A DNA stretch of 43,298 nucleotides from Betaproteobacteria bacterium Ga0077527 (GCA_001464815.1 LNDW01000021.1:72920-116217), one strand, 5' to 3'. Shown: positions 33,301 to 39,981, counted from the first letter of the stretch. Notes: generated by a model not told the origin, from the sequence alone. Translations and numbers: made by a program.

Positions 33301-35445
33301 GGTAAAGCCGGCGCCGATATCCTGATTGGCGGCCTTGGTGATGACATTCTGGTGATCGATAACGCCGGTGATCAGGTGGTTGAGAATGCCAACGAGGGCA
33401 CTGACACCATACAAAGCAGCCTTACCTGGACGCTGGGCGGTAATTTCGAGAACCTGACTTTCTTGGGCACTTCGGGTATCGCAGGTACTGGCAATGCCGG
33501 TAACAACATCATCATTGGTAATAGCGGAGCGAATACGCTCGTCGGTTTGGGTGGCAATGACATACTGGATGGCATGGCCGGCAATGATTCGATGAGTGGT
33601 GGCCTTGGTGACGATACCTACTATGTCGCCCAAACGGGCGACCTCATCACCGAGAATACCAACGAGGGAACTGACCAGGTTTTCTCTTCGATCACTTATG
33701 TTCTGGTCTCGAATACGGAACATTTGACGCTCACCGGTACGGCCAATATCAACGGTACTGGAAATACCCTGGCCAACAATCTCACTGGCAACAGTGGAAT
33801 CAACACGCTGGATGGCGGGCTTGGGGCGGATGTCATGGCCGGTGGTGCGGGTAATGATATTTATGTGATTGATCAGGCAGGCGACCAAGTTATTGAGTTG
33901 GCTGATGAGGGTGTCGATCTGGTGAGAAGTTCCATCACATTCACTCTCGCCGCGAATCTTGAAAACGCCACATTGACTGGGACTGCTGCGATCAATGTGG
34001 CCGGTAACGCACTCGATAATGCACTCACCGGTAATACTGCTGCGAATACGCTTTCTGGCGGCGGCGGCAACGACATCATCAATGGCGGCACTGGTGCGGA
34101 TACGATGATCGGCGGCACCGGTAATGACAGCTACACTGTTGATAATGCGGGTGATTTGGTGGTCGAACTCGCTGGTGAGGGTGTGGATACCGTCAGCACG
34201 ACGCTGACTTACACCTTGGGCGATTCCGTTGAAAACTTGACGCTGACAGGTACTGCCAGCCGTAATGGCACGGGTAATGCTCTGGCAAATACCCTCATCG
34301 GTAATAGTGCAGCAAATAGCCTGAACGGCCTTGCCGGTAACGACATACTGATCGGTGGCCTGGGCAATGATATCTACCGCTTTGATCCTGGCTTTGGCCG
34401 CGATGTCATTGCCGAAGACGATGCCACTGCTGGCAATCTGGACAAGATCGTATTTGGTGCCGGTATCACCACCGCAGATATCAAGCTCGGACGACTTAAC
34501 AACGATCTGGTGGTCGAAACTGCCGATCATCAGAACAGCATCGAGATTGAGGACTGGTTCGCCGCGGCCAGGCACCAGATTGAGCGTATCGAATTTGCCG
34601 GTGGTCAGTTCTGGGATGTGGCGACGATCGAGTCAATGGCGATGCAGTCCGTCGATATGCCTGGCCTGCTCCGTGGTGATAACAGCGCCTCACAACTGCT
34701 TGGTCAGATCGGCAATACCCTGATTGAAGGACAGGGTGGTGCCGATATTCTGAGCGATAGCGATGGCAACAACCTGTTCTCTGGTGGGGCGGGGGACGAC
34801 ACTGCTATCGGCGGCGCTGGCAATGATCTCTTTGTTGGTGGAAGCGGCAATGACAACATCCACACCGGCGTTGGCAGCAATGTTGTGGCCTTCAACGCCG
34901 GTAGCGGCATCGATACCGTCTACTCCGGCGAAGGTGCTGACAACACGCTGTCGCTGGGCGGGGGGCTGCGTTATTCAGATCTTTCGCTGTCGCGTAACAG
35001 TAATGATCTGGTGCTCAACGCCAGCGCCACCGACCAGGTGGTATTTAAGGATTGGTACGCCGGTGGCAACAAGTTTGCCAACCTGCAGTTCATTCTCGAT
35101 GCCAGCCCGGATTTTGATGCCGATGCCACCGATCCGATCTACAACCGCCGTGTGCAGAGCTTTGACTTCGCCGGTATGGTAAGCGCTTTTGATGCGGCCC
35201 AGAACAACAATCCCGGCATCAGCGCCTGGGCGCTGGGGGATGCGCTGACGCAGTTTCATCTGTCCGGCTCGGATGACAGCGCCCTGGGCGGTGATCTGGC
35301 CTACTGGTACGCTCGCAACAACGCCTTGAGCGGTATCGGCGTAACCGCTGCCCAGCAGGTGATTGGTGCTACCGGCTTTGGCGCTGAAGCTCAAGCTCTG
35401 CGTGAATTCACCGGGCTGCAGGATGGTCTGATTCGTCTAACCTGA
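24391..35445 (+). CDS. Giant RTX protein with N-terminal lipase and FrpC-like self-processing module
   Basis: The 3,684-residue protein has a class-3-like lipase domain (about 1-320) with nucleophile Ser128 in GHSLGGG, Asp181 in SSYFDPAKLVG and His234 in FSQHKIGNM. A short RTX block spans about 331-407. A FrpC-like module (about 490-660) begins at the Asp494-Pro495 junction (WDPLVFDLNNN) and contains EF-hand-like loops (DSNTNGFIDG, DSNNDGRIDA). A mostly helical linker spans about 660-900. The long RTX array follows to about 3,490, with ten units of the YxFGxGxGxD...DGTxW type, then seven ENLTLTG-type units and one more of the first type. The end (VQSFDFAGMVSAFDAAQ, ALGGDLAYWYAR) matches type I secretion C-termini. 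GGGGG lies 7 nt before the ATG. No ABC exporter, membrane fusion protein or RtxC acyltransferase is present nearby. Confidence 0.95.
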   Translation: MITNLQLAKLSDLVYQSNGGTNLQVQTALGTNWVRYANLDDLGLSFTTGYYATAYRNAGTGEIVIAHRGMQLTDGNDIVAVLKTAQGMLPEQFASAREFVDAVKVKAAQELAADPSMLSPIYIQTGHSLGGGLASLMGALTGESTVAFNAIGVKEVMQRQQVGLDPNAGYGNIRSISSYFDPAKLVGTRIGQVRNFLVSSYWLVPDAVEVVLAGLLSVKAANLLPMFGYLFSQHKIGNMVEVMTNLPEGSGVIPDGAIPLSITQDYVVSGAAASTWSDLQGLSSSDERVAVALDNPTYRAEGELLPAQMLAEGDANLAGTRQYVATDSPALIAGLDGGDQLTGGAGGDLLFGDGGQDVLDGGAGADILIGGEGSDTLTGGAGADYLLGGNGVDTYYVDEEDTVVDSDGKGVVYLNNELLSLAVRQSGESVWRDSSDNEFELIDGDLIVNGALTIQDFSNKDLGIYLDEEEDPSDPNRRPSPPPYNRQRSVQRWDPLVFDLNNNNAIDAYGSNTSSIYFDFDNNGISERAGWLYATDGFLALDSNTNGFIDGLAELFGSANIDGFDELATYDSNNDGRIDASDSVFSHLLVWKDLSQDGISQANEISSLAALGISEIGLVATPADYSIANNVVAATGTYTVNGEQRLAADIRFAIDFAITDSNPYRPLDQAPSISSQIFDLPWLRGYGGVKSLHVAYQENTLLLQKAIEFSALDEIKVFGRFDEFMSEWTGLRSEHSQRGLSRLTPTIEDKVWMLEKLNGQYFSSPLIEANNFSSIQPAPGTIWDRAYINSVWGQFTNRFSVFFVLQKTTNNWIQGASYSLNHDRFVVTDAVVLRESFIGYLNNINNFNQVISALVVTAALKNEGLIPDTTLIKTALTLPATYLSFIEKALDEASGFSWTQNSNDSFSFRYGDSGAEVLLGSAGSDNLNGGAGADLQNGGDGSDALYGGSGSDVLLGGAGNDYLSGDDDADVLDGGTGADTLIGGLGGDTYLFGIGSGNDSISENDSTSGHQDVVRFSEGVIADDIEVSWEGSSVSLQLTGSQDQLTLSGWLNGPAHMIERFEFEDGLVWSVLDIQEKLAAADAGDNRPVGTHLNDILDGHDGNDSVYGLAGDDLLRGGGGNDYLYGAGGNDDLRGGAGSDVLYGAEGGDVLDGGLGDDLLWGGSDSDIYHFGIGYGHDVIYEYSGETNTIVLGADIEQGDVNISRDDSNLFIELGDASDRLTINGWFHGFQGSTYPKINALIFDDGTVLQGSDIEALANAINDGDNVIFGNPGNDLLNGLGGNDYIRGFSGDDQLIGGSGNDRLVGGDGDDYLVGGPGVDQLDGGYGNDVYHFGPDSGHDVISDIDFTVGNIDSIAIASDVLPADLKVTRDHSSLYLSYNNNADRIAVSNWYGGVAYQVEQVIFGNGTIWGISDLESKASAADEEGNALYGTMGNDSISGLGGNDQLHGLDGNDFLSGDSGNDWLAGYAGNDHLVGGDESDQLFGDAGDDLLEGGGGSDYLSGGDGADVLIGGEGSDMLVGAAGNDTYKFGFGDGNDTIVDIDTTQDNGDTIQMALNVTPADVKVSRNMTSMYFDLIGSTDRLTVQNWFTDTSNKIESVSFSDGTVWSAEALENFVATADAGDNFLVGSDQDDLIGGLSGNDHLYGLDGIDHLEGDTGNDLLFGGSGSDFVSGGDGNDYLHGGFDNDVLSGDSGNDTLYGENGNDQLSGGYGNDYLDGGIDDDSLIGEAGNDQLRGGDGNDTLDGGADDDFLMGQSGNDTYRFGLGSGHDEIYDVDSTTGNIDSILIAEGLLPTDIKVSRDFSNLFISYNNNADQLKIRDWYESTDFQIEQILFGDGTIWDISDLESRASVADEGDNALYGTSGDDSISGFGGNDYLVGKGGNDVLSGGDGNDYLVGDYLISDSGNDILDGGAGLDELMGGSGNDTYKFGFGYGHDRVFDSDVTGGDGDTIQMAFGVDPADVKITRDLAHLYLSLNDGADQLTIHNWFVGGANKIENVVFSDGTTWDVSAVEFNISEALVGSSGDDLLIGQGGNDQIFADDGNDVLDGGPGLDWLYGGNGSDIYKFGVNSGIDYISEQDGALSDIDSIHIGPGVTSNEVVVTRDASSLTISRLNSNDSISIISWFDNPANEVESVVFADGTSWTAQELTQQIQVTPATIGDDLIYGSGRGDVIDGMAGSDQLYGEGGNDTLYGGESVDYLFGGDGDDALYGGAGYDYIEGNAGNDRIDGGVDGEGDSLLGGVGENEFVFGRGYGADTVSDFFIGSGTKIAFAEGLTESDIRVSHDGGNTLLFTINDTGETLSVFEAINSEFQGTIQANFQDGTTWDWQEIRARMGYGSIGGDYLYGLENSGDSLYGFEGSDFLFGLSGADTLDGGSGNDILYGGPDDDIYRFGLGYEADLIDEYAGEGIDKLQLLNGIAPEDVRLSHDGYNVYLNIANSADQVVLQGWLSNPDNLELIEFSNGDIWTSSDVITRLGYGSGDNDSLYGFENTGESLYGFGGDDSLHGLSGADTLDGGSGSDALYGGLDDDIYRFGLGYESDSISEYAGEGADTLLLLDGIAPEDVTLSHDGYNVYLNIANTVDQVTLQGWLANQEFNLEQIEFSNGVIWTAADVITSLTSGTEFDDHITGFDWDDLIQGFGGGDSLYGVIGNDQILGGTGSDYIDGGDGDDALYGGPDDDYLIGSEGNDYLDGGEGLDQMLGGTGDDYYAIDNIADLVQEGADEGLDTVESPFNYSLLENFENLTLTGSANLQGTGNSLDNVITGNSGNNTLNGLAGADELQGGAGNDTYIVDNSGDSVIEYSGEGVDRINSSIDFELPAEVENLTLTGSGHLNAIGNELANSITGNNGNNNLAGGGGNDSLIGGGGNDVLDGGAGNDSLNGGTGNDTMSGGEGDDTYTLDALGDVIIELPDQGTDTVNSPFTHTLSAEFENLILSGTSNLNGTGNASNNQITGNSGANTLTGYEGNDFLDGKAGADILIGGLGDDILVIDNAGDQVVENANEGTDTIQSSLTWTLGGNFENLTFLGTSGIAGTGNAGNNIIIGNSGANTLVGLGGNDILDGMAGNDSMSGGLGDDTYYVAQTGDLITENTNEGTDQVFSSITYVLVSNTEHLTLTGTANINGTGNTLANNLTGNSGINTLDGGLGADVMAGGAGNDIYVIDQAGDQVIELADEGVDLVRSSITFTLAANLENATLTGTAAINVAGNALDNALTGNTAANTLSGGGGNDIINGGTGADTMIGGTGNDSYTVDNAGDLVVELAGEGVDTVSTTLTYTLGDSVENLTLTGTASRNGTGNALANTLIGNSAANSLNGLAGNDILIGGLGNDIYRFDPGFGRDVIAEDDATAGNLDKIVFGAGITTADIKLGRLNNDLVVETADHQNSIEIEDWFAAARHQIERIEFAGGQFWDVATIESMAMQSVDMPGLLRGDNSASQLLGQIGNTLIEGQGGADILSDSDGNNLFSGGAGDDTAIGGAGNDLFVGGSGNDNIHTGVGSNVVAFNAGSGIDTVYSGEGADNTLSLGGGLRYSDLSLSRNSNDLVLNASATDQVVFKDWYAGGNKFANLQFILDASPDFDADATDPIYNRRVQSFDFAGMVSAFDAAQNNNPGISAWALGDALTQFHLSGSDDSALGGDLAYWYARNNALSGIGVTAAQQVIGATGFGAEAQALREFTGLQDGLIRLT
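31390..32240 (+). repeat. Recent tandem duplication inside the RTX array
   Basis: Two units of about 140 codons, beginning at about 31390 and 31816, share long identical peptide runs such as LSGADTLDGGSG, GIAPEDV and LSHDGYNVYLNIAN. They are more alike than other repeat units of the protein, which points to recent duplication or gene conversion. Confidence 0.75.
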
Positions 35446-35488
35446 CGCACGAAATCTTCCTTTACTCTGCCACTCTGCTCCGCTCCTA

Positions 35489-35604
35489 GAGCCTGTTATG
35501 AACTTGCAAAAATCCTCCCTCTCCCTCCGGGACGAGAGGTAGGGGTGAGGGTATTTTTAACGCACTGATTTACAAGTTTATTTTTAGCGGTTCATAACAA
35601 GCGC
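35489..35604. mobile_element. Small (~116-bp) IS5-type MITE enclosing a REP-like core
   Basis: The ends are inverted repeats around TGTTATGAAC: GAGCCTGTTATGAAC at 35489-35503 and GTTCATAACAAGCGC at 35590-35604. They are bordered by TA (35487-35488 and 35605-35606). The right end resembles the end of the transposase remnant at 22468 (TTCATAACAGACGC, TAA). The interior holds CCCTCTCCC and GGGGTGAGGG, the core of a common proteobacterial repeat also seen at 39970-40011. It marks the right boundary of the low-GC island. Confidence 0.75.
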
Positions 35605-35679
35605 TAAACTCGCTGCGCTGAACGCGGCTTTCAGCCAGCATTTTTCAGTGCCATCCAGCAGTCCAATTCATGGCCGTCC

Positions 35680-35697
35680 GCAACGCACGAGCGTTGC
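35680..35697 (+). promoter_or_regulatory. Short hairpin before the Gfo/Idh gene
   Basis: GCAACGC (35680-35686) pairs with GCGTTGC (35691-35697) around ACGA. It lies just upstream of the GGAGGAG ribosome site at 35704-35710. A role in translation is possible but untested. Confidence 0.45.
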
Positions 35698-35698
35698 A

Positions 35699-36802
35699 GT
35701 GGCGGAGGAGAACATCATCGAACGCAAGAACATCGGTCTCGCCGTGATCGGCTCGGGCCGCATCGGCGGCCTGCGCGCGCAGCTCGCGGCCGGACATCCG
35801 GCAGTGCGCTTCATTGCCACCGCCGACCAGGACGGCAAAAAAGCCGAGGCGCTGGCGAAAAAAGTCGGTGCCGCCACACATTCCACCGACAACGACGCGA
35901 TCATTTCGCATCCGGAAGTCAACGCGGTGATTGTCTCCACCAGTGAAGGCGAACATCTTGCGCCGATTCTGAAGGCGCTCGAACTCGGCAAGCCGGTGCT
36001 TGTGGAAAAACCGATCGCGCTGACACTGGCTGATGCCGAGCAGGTGATCCGCAGCATCGAAAAATCCGGCATCGAAGTGCATGTCGGCTACAGCCGCCGT
36101 TACAAGGAGCGTTACCAGATCGCCAAGGAGCAGATCGTGCAGGGCCGCATCGGCCGCATGACCGGTGCCGCGGCACGGGTGTTCAATTCTCGCTCGCAGG
36201 CGCTGGGCATGCTCCAGCGTAATCCGCACGCCACACCGGTGGTGGATGCGCTGACCTATTACGTGGATTTGATGAACTGGTTCCATGAAGGCCATCGCCT
36301 GGTCGAGGTCTATGCGCGCGGACAGAAGGGTGTGCTGCGGGATGCCGGTTATCCCGACGTTGAAGACATCAGCTACGCCATCCTGACCTACGAAGACGGC
36401 GCGGTGGTCAACCTCGGCATCAGTTATGCGCTGCCGGAAAAATATCCGGCGCTGGGCCATGCCGCGCGTGTCGAAGTGGTCGGCACCGAAGGTGTGATGA
36501 TTCTTGATGATGATCACACCGATCAGCTGATGTACACCGAGAAGGGCATCCCGCATGTCTATCTGCCGGATCACACCGTCAACATGGTGTTCCTGCAAAG
36601 CGGCACGCCCGGTGACTGGGCGCTCGGCGAATTCTGGGGCCCGATCGCCAATGAAACCCGCGCCTGGCTCGATCATCTGGCGATGGGCAAGGCCTGCACG
36701 CTGGCGAAACCGCGCGAGGCAAAGCACAACCTCGAGGTGACGCTGGCGATTGAGCATTCGATGGCCACCGGCCGTCCGGTGACGCTGCCTCTGGCTCAAT
36801 AA
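35699..36802 (+). CDS. Gfo/Idh/MocA-family oxidoreductase
   Basis: The protein of about 367 residues has the Rossmann motif IGLAVIGSGRIGG, the classical VEKPIAL motif, and the substrate domain segment HATPVVDALTYYVDLMNW. It should be an NAD(P)-dependent oxidoreductase of a sugar- or inositol-like acid. The start is uncertain. GTG at 35699 has no ribosome site. The strong GGAGGAG at 35704-35710 points instead to the tandem ATC codons at 35714-35719, directly before the conserved domain (GAA CGC AAG). A GTG at 35648 is further upstream and unlikely. The Bug gene follows after 4 nt, so they form an operon. Confidence 0.88.
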   Translation: MAEENIIERKNIGLAVIGSGRIGGLRAQLAAGHPAVRFIATADQDGKKAEALAKKVGAATHSTDNDAIISHPEVNAVIVSTSEGEHLAPILKALELGKPVLVEKPIALTLADAEQVIRSIEKSGIEVHVGYSRRYKERYQIAKEQIVQGRIGRMTGAAARVFNSRSQALGMLQRNPHATPVVDALTYYVDLMNWFHEGHRLVEVYARGQKGVLRDAGYPDVEDISYAILTYEDGAVVNLGISYALPEKYPALGHAARVEVVGTEGVMILDDDHTDQLMYTEKGIPHVYLPDHTVNMVFLQSGTPGDWALGEFWGPIANETRAWLDHLAMGKACTLAKPREAKHNLEVTLAIEHSMATGRPVTLPLAQ

Positions 36803-36806
36803 AAAT

Positions 36807-37769
36807 ATGAATAAAATCAATAACTTAGTGATTTTCCTGGCGCTGTTCCCGACAGCCGCGCAGGCGGCAGACGCCTATCCTTCGCGCCCGATCCGCATGA
36901 TCGTCGCCTACCCGCCGGGCGGCGGCACTGACCAGGTCGGCCGCGTGATGGCGGAGCAACTGACGCAGACGCTGGGCCAGCAGGTGGTGGTGGACAACCG
37001 CGGCGGTGCCACCGGCAACATCGGCACCGAACTCGCCGCGCGTGCAGCGCCCGACGGCTACACGCTGCTGATGGGCAATGTCGCGCCGAACGCGGTCAAC
37101 GTCAGCCTGTTCAAAAAACTCGGCTTTGATCCGGTGAAGGATTTTGCGCCGGTGAGCCTGGTGGCGATCACGCCGAACATCCTCGTGGCCCATCCTTCGC
37201 TGCCGGTGAAAACGGTCAAGGAGCTGATCGCGCTGGCGAAGGCGAAACCGGGCGCGCTCAACTTTCCTTCCGCCGGTGTCGGCAGTTCTTCGCACCTCGC
37301 CGGTGAGCTGCTGAAATCGCTGGCCGGTATCAGCATGGTGCACATACCGTTCAAGGGCGGCGGCCCGGCGCTGGTGGCGACCATCTCCGGTGAAGTGCAG
37401 ATCATGTTCGCAACCATGCCGGCGGCGATGCCGCATGTGAAATCGGGCAAGGTGCGGCCGGTGGCGGTGACCACCACCAAACGTTCGCAGGCGATGCCCG
37501 ATCTGCCGACCATCGCCGAATCCGGCGTCAAGGGTTATGACGCGGCGACCTGGTACGGCCTGCTTGCACCGGCGGGCACGGCGAAGGCCATCGTCGATCG
37601 CCTGCACGTCGACACCGTGAAAATCCTCGCCGGTCCGACGCGGCAACGCCTTGAAGTGCAGGGCTTTGAACCCGATGGCGGCACACCCGCGGCATTCGCG
37701 GCATACATCAAGGCTGAAATCACCAAGTGGGCGAAGGTGATCAGGGACGCCGGCATTCCGGCGGAATGA
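36807..37769 (+). CDS. Bug-family tripartite tricarboxylate transporter receptor
   Basis: The 320-residue receptor has a signal peptide ending near AQAADAYP. It carries PIRMIVAYPPGGGTD, VDNRGGATGNIG, APDGYTLL, HIPFKGGGPA and FEPDGGTPAAF. The start region ATAAAAATATGAATAAAATC has no Shine-Dalgarno sequence, and the same arrangement recurs at the Bug gene at 41971. Translation may depend on coupling to the oxidoreductase 4 nt upstream, or on the A/U-rich leader. A second Bug gene follows within 13 nt. Confidence 0.94.
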   Translation: MNKINNLVIFLALFPTAAQAADAYPSRPIRMIVAYPPGGGTDQVGRVMAEQLTQTLGQQVVVDNRGGATGNIGTELAARAAPDGYTLLMGNVAPNAVNVSLFKKLGFDPVKDFAPVSLVAITPNILVAHPSLPVKTVKELIALAKAKPGALNFPSAGVGSSSHLAGELLKSLAGISMVHIPFKGGGPALVATISGEVQIMFATMPAAMPHVKSGKVRPVAVTTTKRSQAMPDLPTIAESGVKGYDAATWYGLLAPAGTAKAIVDRLHVDTVKILAGPTRQRLEVQGFEPDGGTPAAFAAYIKAEITKWAKVIRDAGIPAE

Positions 37770-37782
37770 GCGTGTTCTCAAC

Positions 37783-38757
37783 ATGACCGGATTCATGCGA
37801 AGTGCCGCGGGAACACTGCTGATGCTGTCAGCGACGGCGATTTTTGCGCAGGAATATCCGAACCGTCCGATCCGTTTCATCGTGCCCTTTCCGCCCGGAG
37901 GTGGCACCGACACCGTGGCGCGCTTGATCGCAGGGCCGCTGTCCGAGCGCCTGAAGCAGCAGGTCATCATCGACAACCGCAGCGGCGCCAATGCCATCAT
38001 CGGCACCGATCTCGCCGCCAAAGCACCGGCTGACGGTTACACCTGGGTGTATTGCCTGACTGCCAGCGTTTCGGTGAATCCGGTGCTTTATCGCAATCTG
38101 CCCTATGACCCCGTGCGCGATTTCACGCCGGTGGTGCAGTTGAATGCCATGGCGTTGCTGCTGACCGTAAACAATGCACTGCCGGTCAGGACGGTGGCGG
38201 AGCTGGTTACGCTGGCTAAAAGCAGGCCGGGCCAGTTGAATTTTGCGTCTTCCGGCAATGGCAGCGCCGCGCACCTGGCGATGGAACTGTTCAACGTGAT
38301 GGCCGGAACAAAAATGCTGCATGTGCCCTACAAGGGCGGTGCGCCCGCGATGACCGATGTCATTTCAGGGCAGGTGCAAATGATGTCGGGACCGATGATC
38401 GCGGCCATGCCGCATGTGCGGGCCGGAAGGATTCGGGCGGTCGCGGTGACCACGGCGAAACGCGCACAAGGGCTTCCGGATATCCCCTCGGTGGGTGAAA
38501 CGCTGAAAGGTTATGACAGCAGCATCTGGCATGGCGTGTTGATGCCCAAGGGGGTGCCGCAAGCGGTCCTGCGCCGGGTCAATCGGGACATCAATGAAGT
38601 GCTGAAATTATCCGAAGTGCGTGAGCGCATGGCCAGCCAGGGCGCTGAACCCGCCGGCGGCAGTCCGGAGGATTTTGCGGCCTTGCTCAAGGCCGACATC
38701 GCCCGGCAAGCCGGCTTGTTGAAGCAGATCGGCCTTGCCGGCAGCGCCACGCAATAA
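37783..38757 (+). CDS. Bug-family tripartite tricarboxylate transporter receptor
   Basis: The 324-residue receptor has a signal peptide ending near IFAQEYP. It carries PIRFIVPFPPGGGTD, IDNRSGANAIIG, PADGYTWV, HVPYKGGAPA and AEPAGGSPEDF. It stands 13 nt after another Bug gene, so two receptors are encoded in tandem with the same oxidoreductase and hydrolase. They may recognise different but related acids. The ribosome site is weak. Confidence 0.93.
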   Translation: MTGFMRSAAGTLLMLSATAIFAQEYPNRPIRFIVPFPPGGGTDTVARLIAGPLSERLKQQVIIDNRSGANAIIGTDLAAKAPADGYTWVYCLTASVSVNPVLYRNLPYDPVRDFTPVVQLNAMALLLTVNNALPVRTVAELVTLAKSRPGQLNFASSGNGSAAHLAMELFNVMAGTKMLHVPYKGGAPAMTDVISGQVQMMSGPMIAAMPHVRAGRIRAVAVTTAKRAQGLPDIPSVGETLKGYDSSIWHGVLMPKGVPQAVLRRVNRDINEVLKLSEVRERMASQGAEPAGGSPEDFAALLKADIARQAGLLKQIGLAGSATQ

Positions 38758-38785
38758 AAAATAATCAATCACCAGGGAGAACAAC

Positions 38786-39940
38786 ATGAAAGCCGGTTTC
38801 CAGTACTTTCCCGAGAGCTTCATGTGGTCGCAGGGCATGATGATCTGCATCGAGATGGCGCGCTGGGGTGGCGCCGCGATGAGCGAGGTCGACCGGGTTG
38901 GCCGCCGCCTCAAGGGCAAAGTCGGTGACAACGAGGCCTGGGGCGCGGAATGGGAAAAAGAGGCGCAGCGCATCGAGGCGATGGGCGACGCGGCGATGAA
39001 GGACAAGTTCGTGATGTCCGCTGCCGGGCACTATCTGCGCGCCGCGACCTATTATTTTGTCGGTGAACGTTTTGTCGGGCTCGGTCCGAAAAAAATCGGG
39101 CTCTACCAGGATTGCCTGCGCTGCTTCAGGCTTGCCATCAAGCACCGTTATCCGAATATCGAGCGCGTCGAAGTGCCTTACAACCATGAAGGCAAGGCGA
39201 CCACGCTGCCGGCCTGGTTCATGAAGGCGCCGGGTGAGGGGCCGAAGCCGACGGTGGTGTTTTTCGACGGGCTGGACAGCACCAAGGAGCTGTCGATCCT
39301 GTTCGGCGGCGTCGAACTCGCGCTGCGCGGCATCAACACCATGGCCATCGACGGGCCGGGGCAGGGCGAGGCGCTGCGCCTGCAGGAAATTCCCAGCCGT
39401 CCCGACTATGAAGTGCCGGGTGCCGCCGCCTATGACTATGTGGCGTCGCGCAAGGATGTCGATCCGAAACGTGTCGCGGTGATGGCCTACAGCATGGGCG
39501 GTTATTACGCGCCGCGTGTTGCCGCATTCGAAAAGCGTTATGCCGCCTGCATCGCCTGGGGCGGGCATTACGACTATCACGCGACCTGGATCACCCGCCG
39601 CAAAATCCAGGAATCCGGCGGCACCCAGTTGTCCGCGCCGCATTACCAGCTGCCCTGGGTCATGGGTATGCCGGACATGGATTCGGCGATGAAAAAATGC
39701 GAGTCCTACAAGCTGGAAGGCGTCGCGAACAGGATCACCTGTCCTTTCCTGGTCACGCATGGCGAGGAGGACTCGATCTCGCCGGTGGCCAACGCGAAGC
39801 TGCTGTATGACGCGGTCAGTTCAAAACAGAAGACGCTGAAGATATTCAGCGCGGAAGAGGGCGGCGCGGAGCATTGCCAGGGCGACAACCGTTTTCTCGG
39901 CGCGACCTATGTTGCGGACTGGATCGCGTTGCATCTGTAA
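38786..39940 (+). CDS. Alpha/beta hydrolase of the DHPON-hydrolase/FrsA-like type
   Basis: The 384-residue protein has a helical N-terminal domain (about 1-125) and an alpha/beta-hydrolase core. The nucleophile Ser236 is in AYSMGG (Ala replaces the first Gly of the elbow), the acid Asp329 is in GEEDSISP and the base His363 is in AEHCQGD. The layout is that of C-C hydrolases such as 2,6-dihydroxypseudooxynicotine hydrolase, which cleave carbon-carbon bonds of aromatic or dicarbonyl substrates. AGGGAGAA lies 4-11 nt before the ATG. It follows the Bug pair by 28 nt, so one operon from 35699 to 39940 is likely. Confidence 0.88.
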   Translation: MKAGFQYFPESFMWSQGMMICIEMARWGGAAMSEVDRVGRRLKGKVGDNEAWGAEWEKEAQRIEAMGDAAMKDKFVMSAAGHYLRAATYYFVGERFVGLGPKKIGLYQDCLRCFRLAIKHRYPNIERVEVPYNHEGKATTLPAWFMKAPGEGPKPTVVFFDGLDSTKELSILFGGVELALRGINTMAIDGPGQGEALRLQEIPSRPDYEVPGAAAYDYVASRKDVDPKRVAVMAYSMGGYYAPRVAAFEKRYAACIAWGGHYDYHATWITRRKIQESGGTQLSAPHYQLPWVMGMPDMDSAMKKCESYKLEGVANRITCPFLVTHGEEDSISPVANAKLLYDAVSSKQKTLKIFSAEEGGAEHCQGDNRFLGATYVADWIALHL

Positions 39941-39981
39941 GTCCTTCGAGGGGGATCGCTAGCTGCTGCCCCTCACCCCGG

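Noticed and set aside
33268..34575. A 435-codon minus-strand open frame opposite the RTX repeats
   Set aside because: It repeats a pattern imposed by the RTX array and has no start signal; it is an antisense shadow.
25380..34870. Regular repeats that might be taken for a CRISPR array
   Set aside because: They are in-frame GGxGxDxxx coding repeats of variable DNA sequence, without constant direct repeats and spacers.
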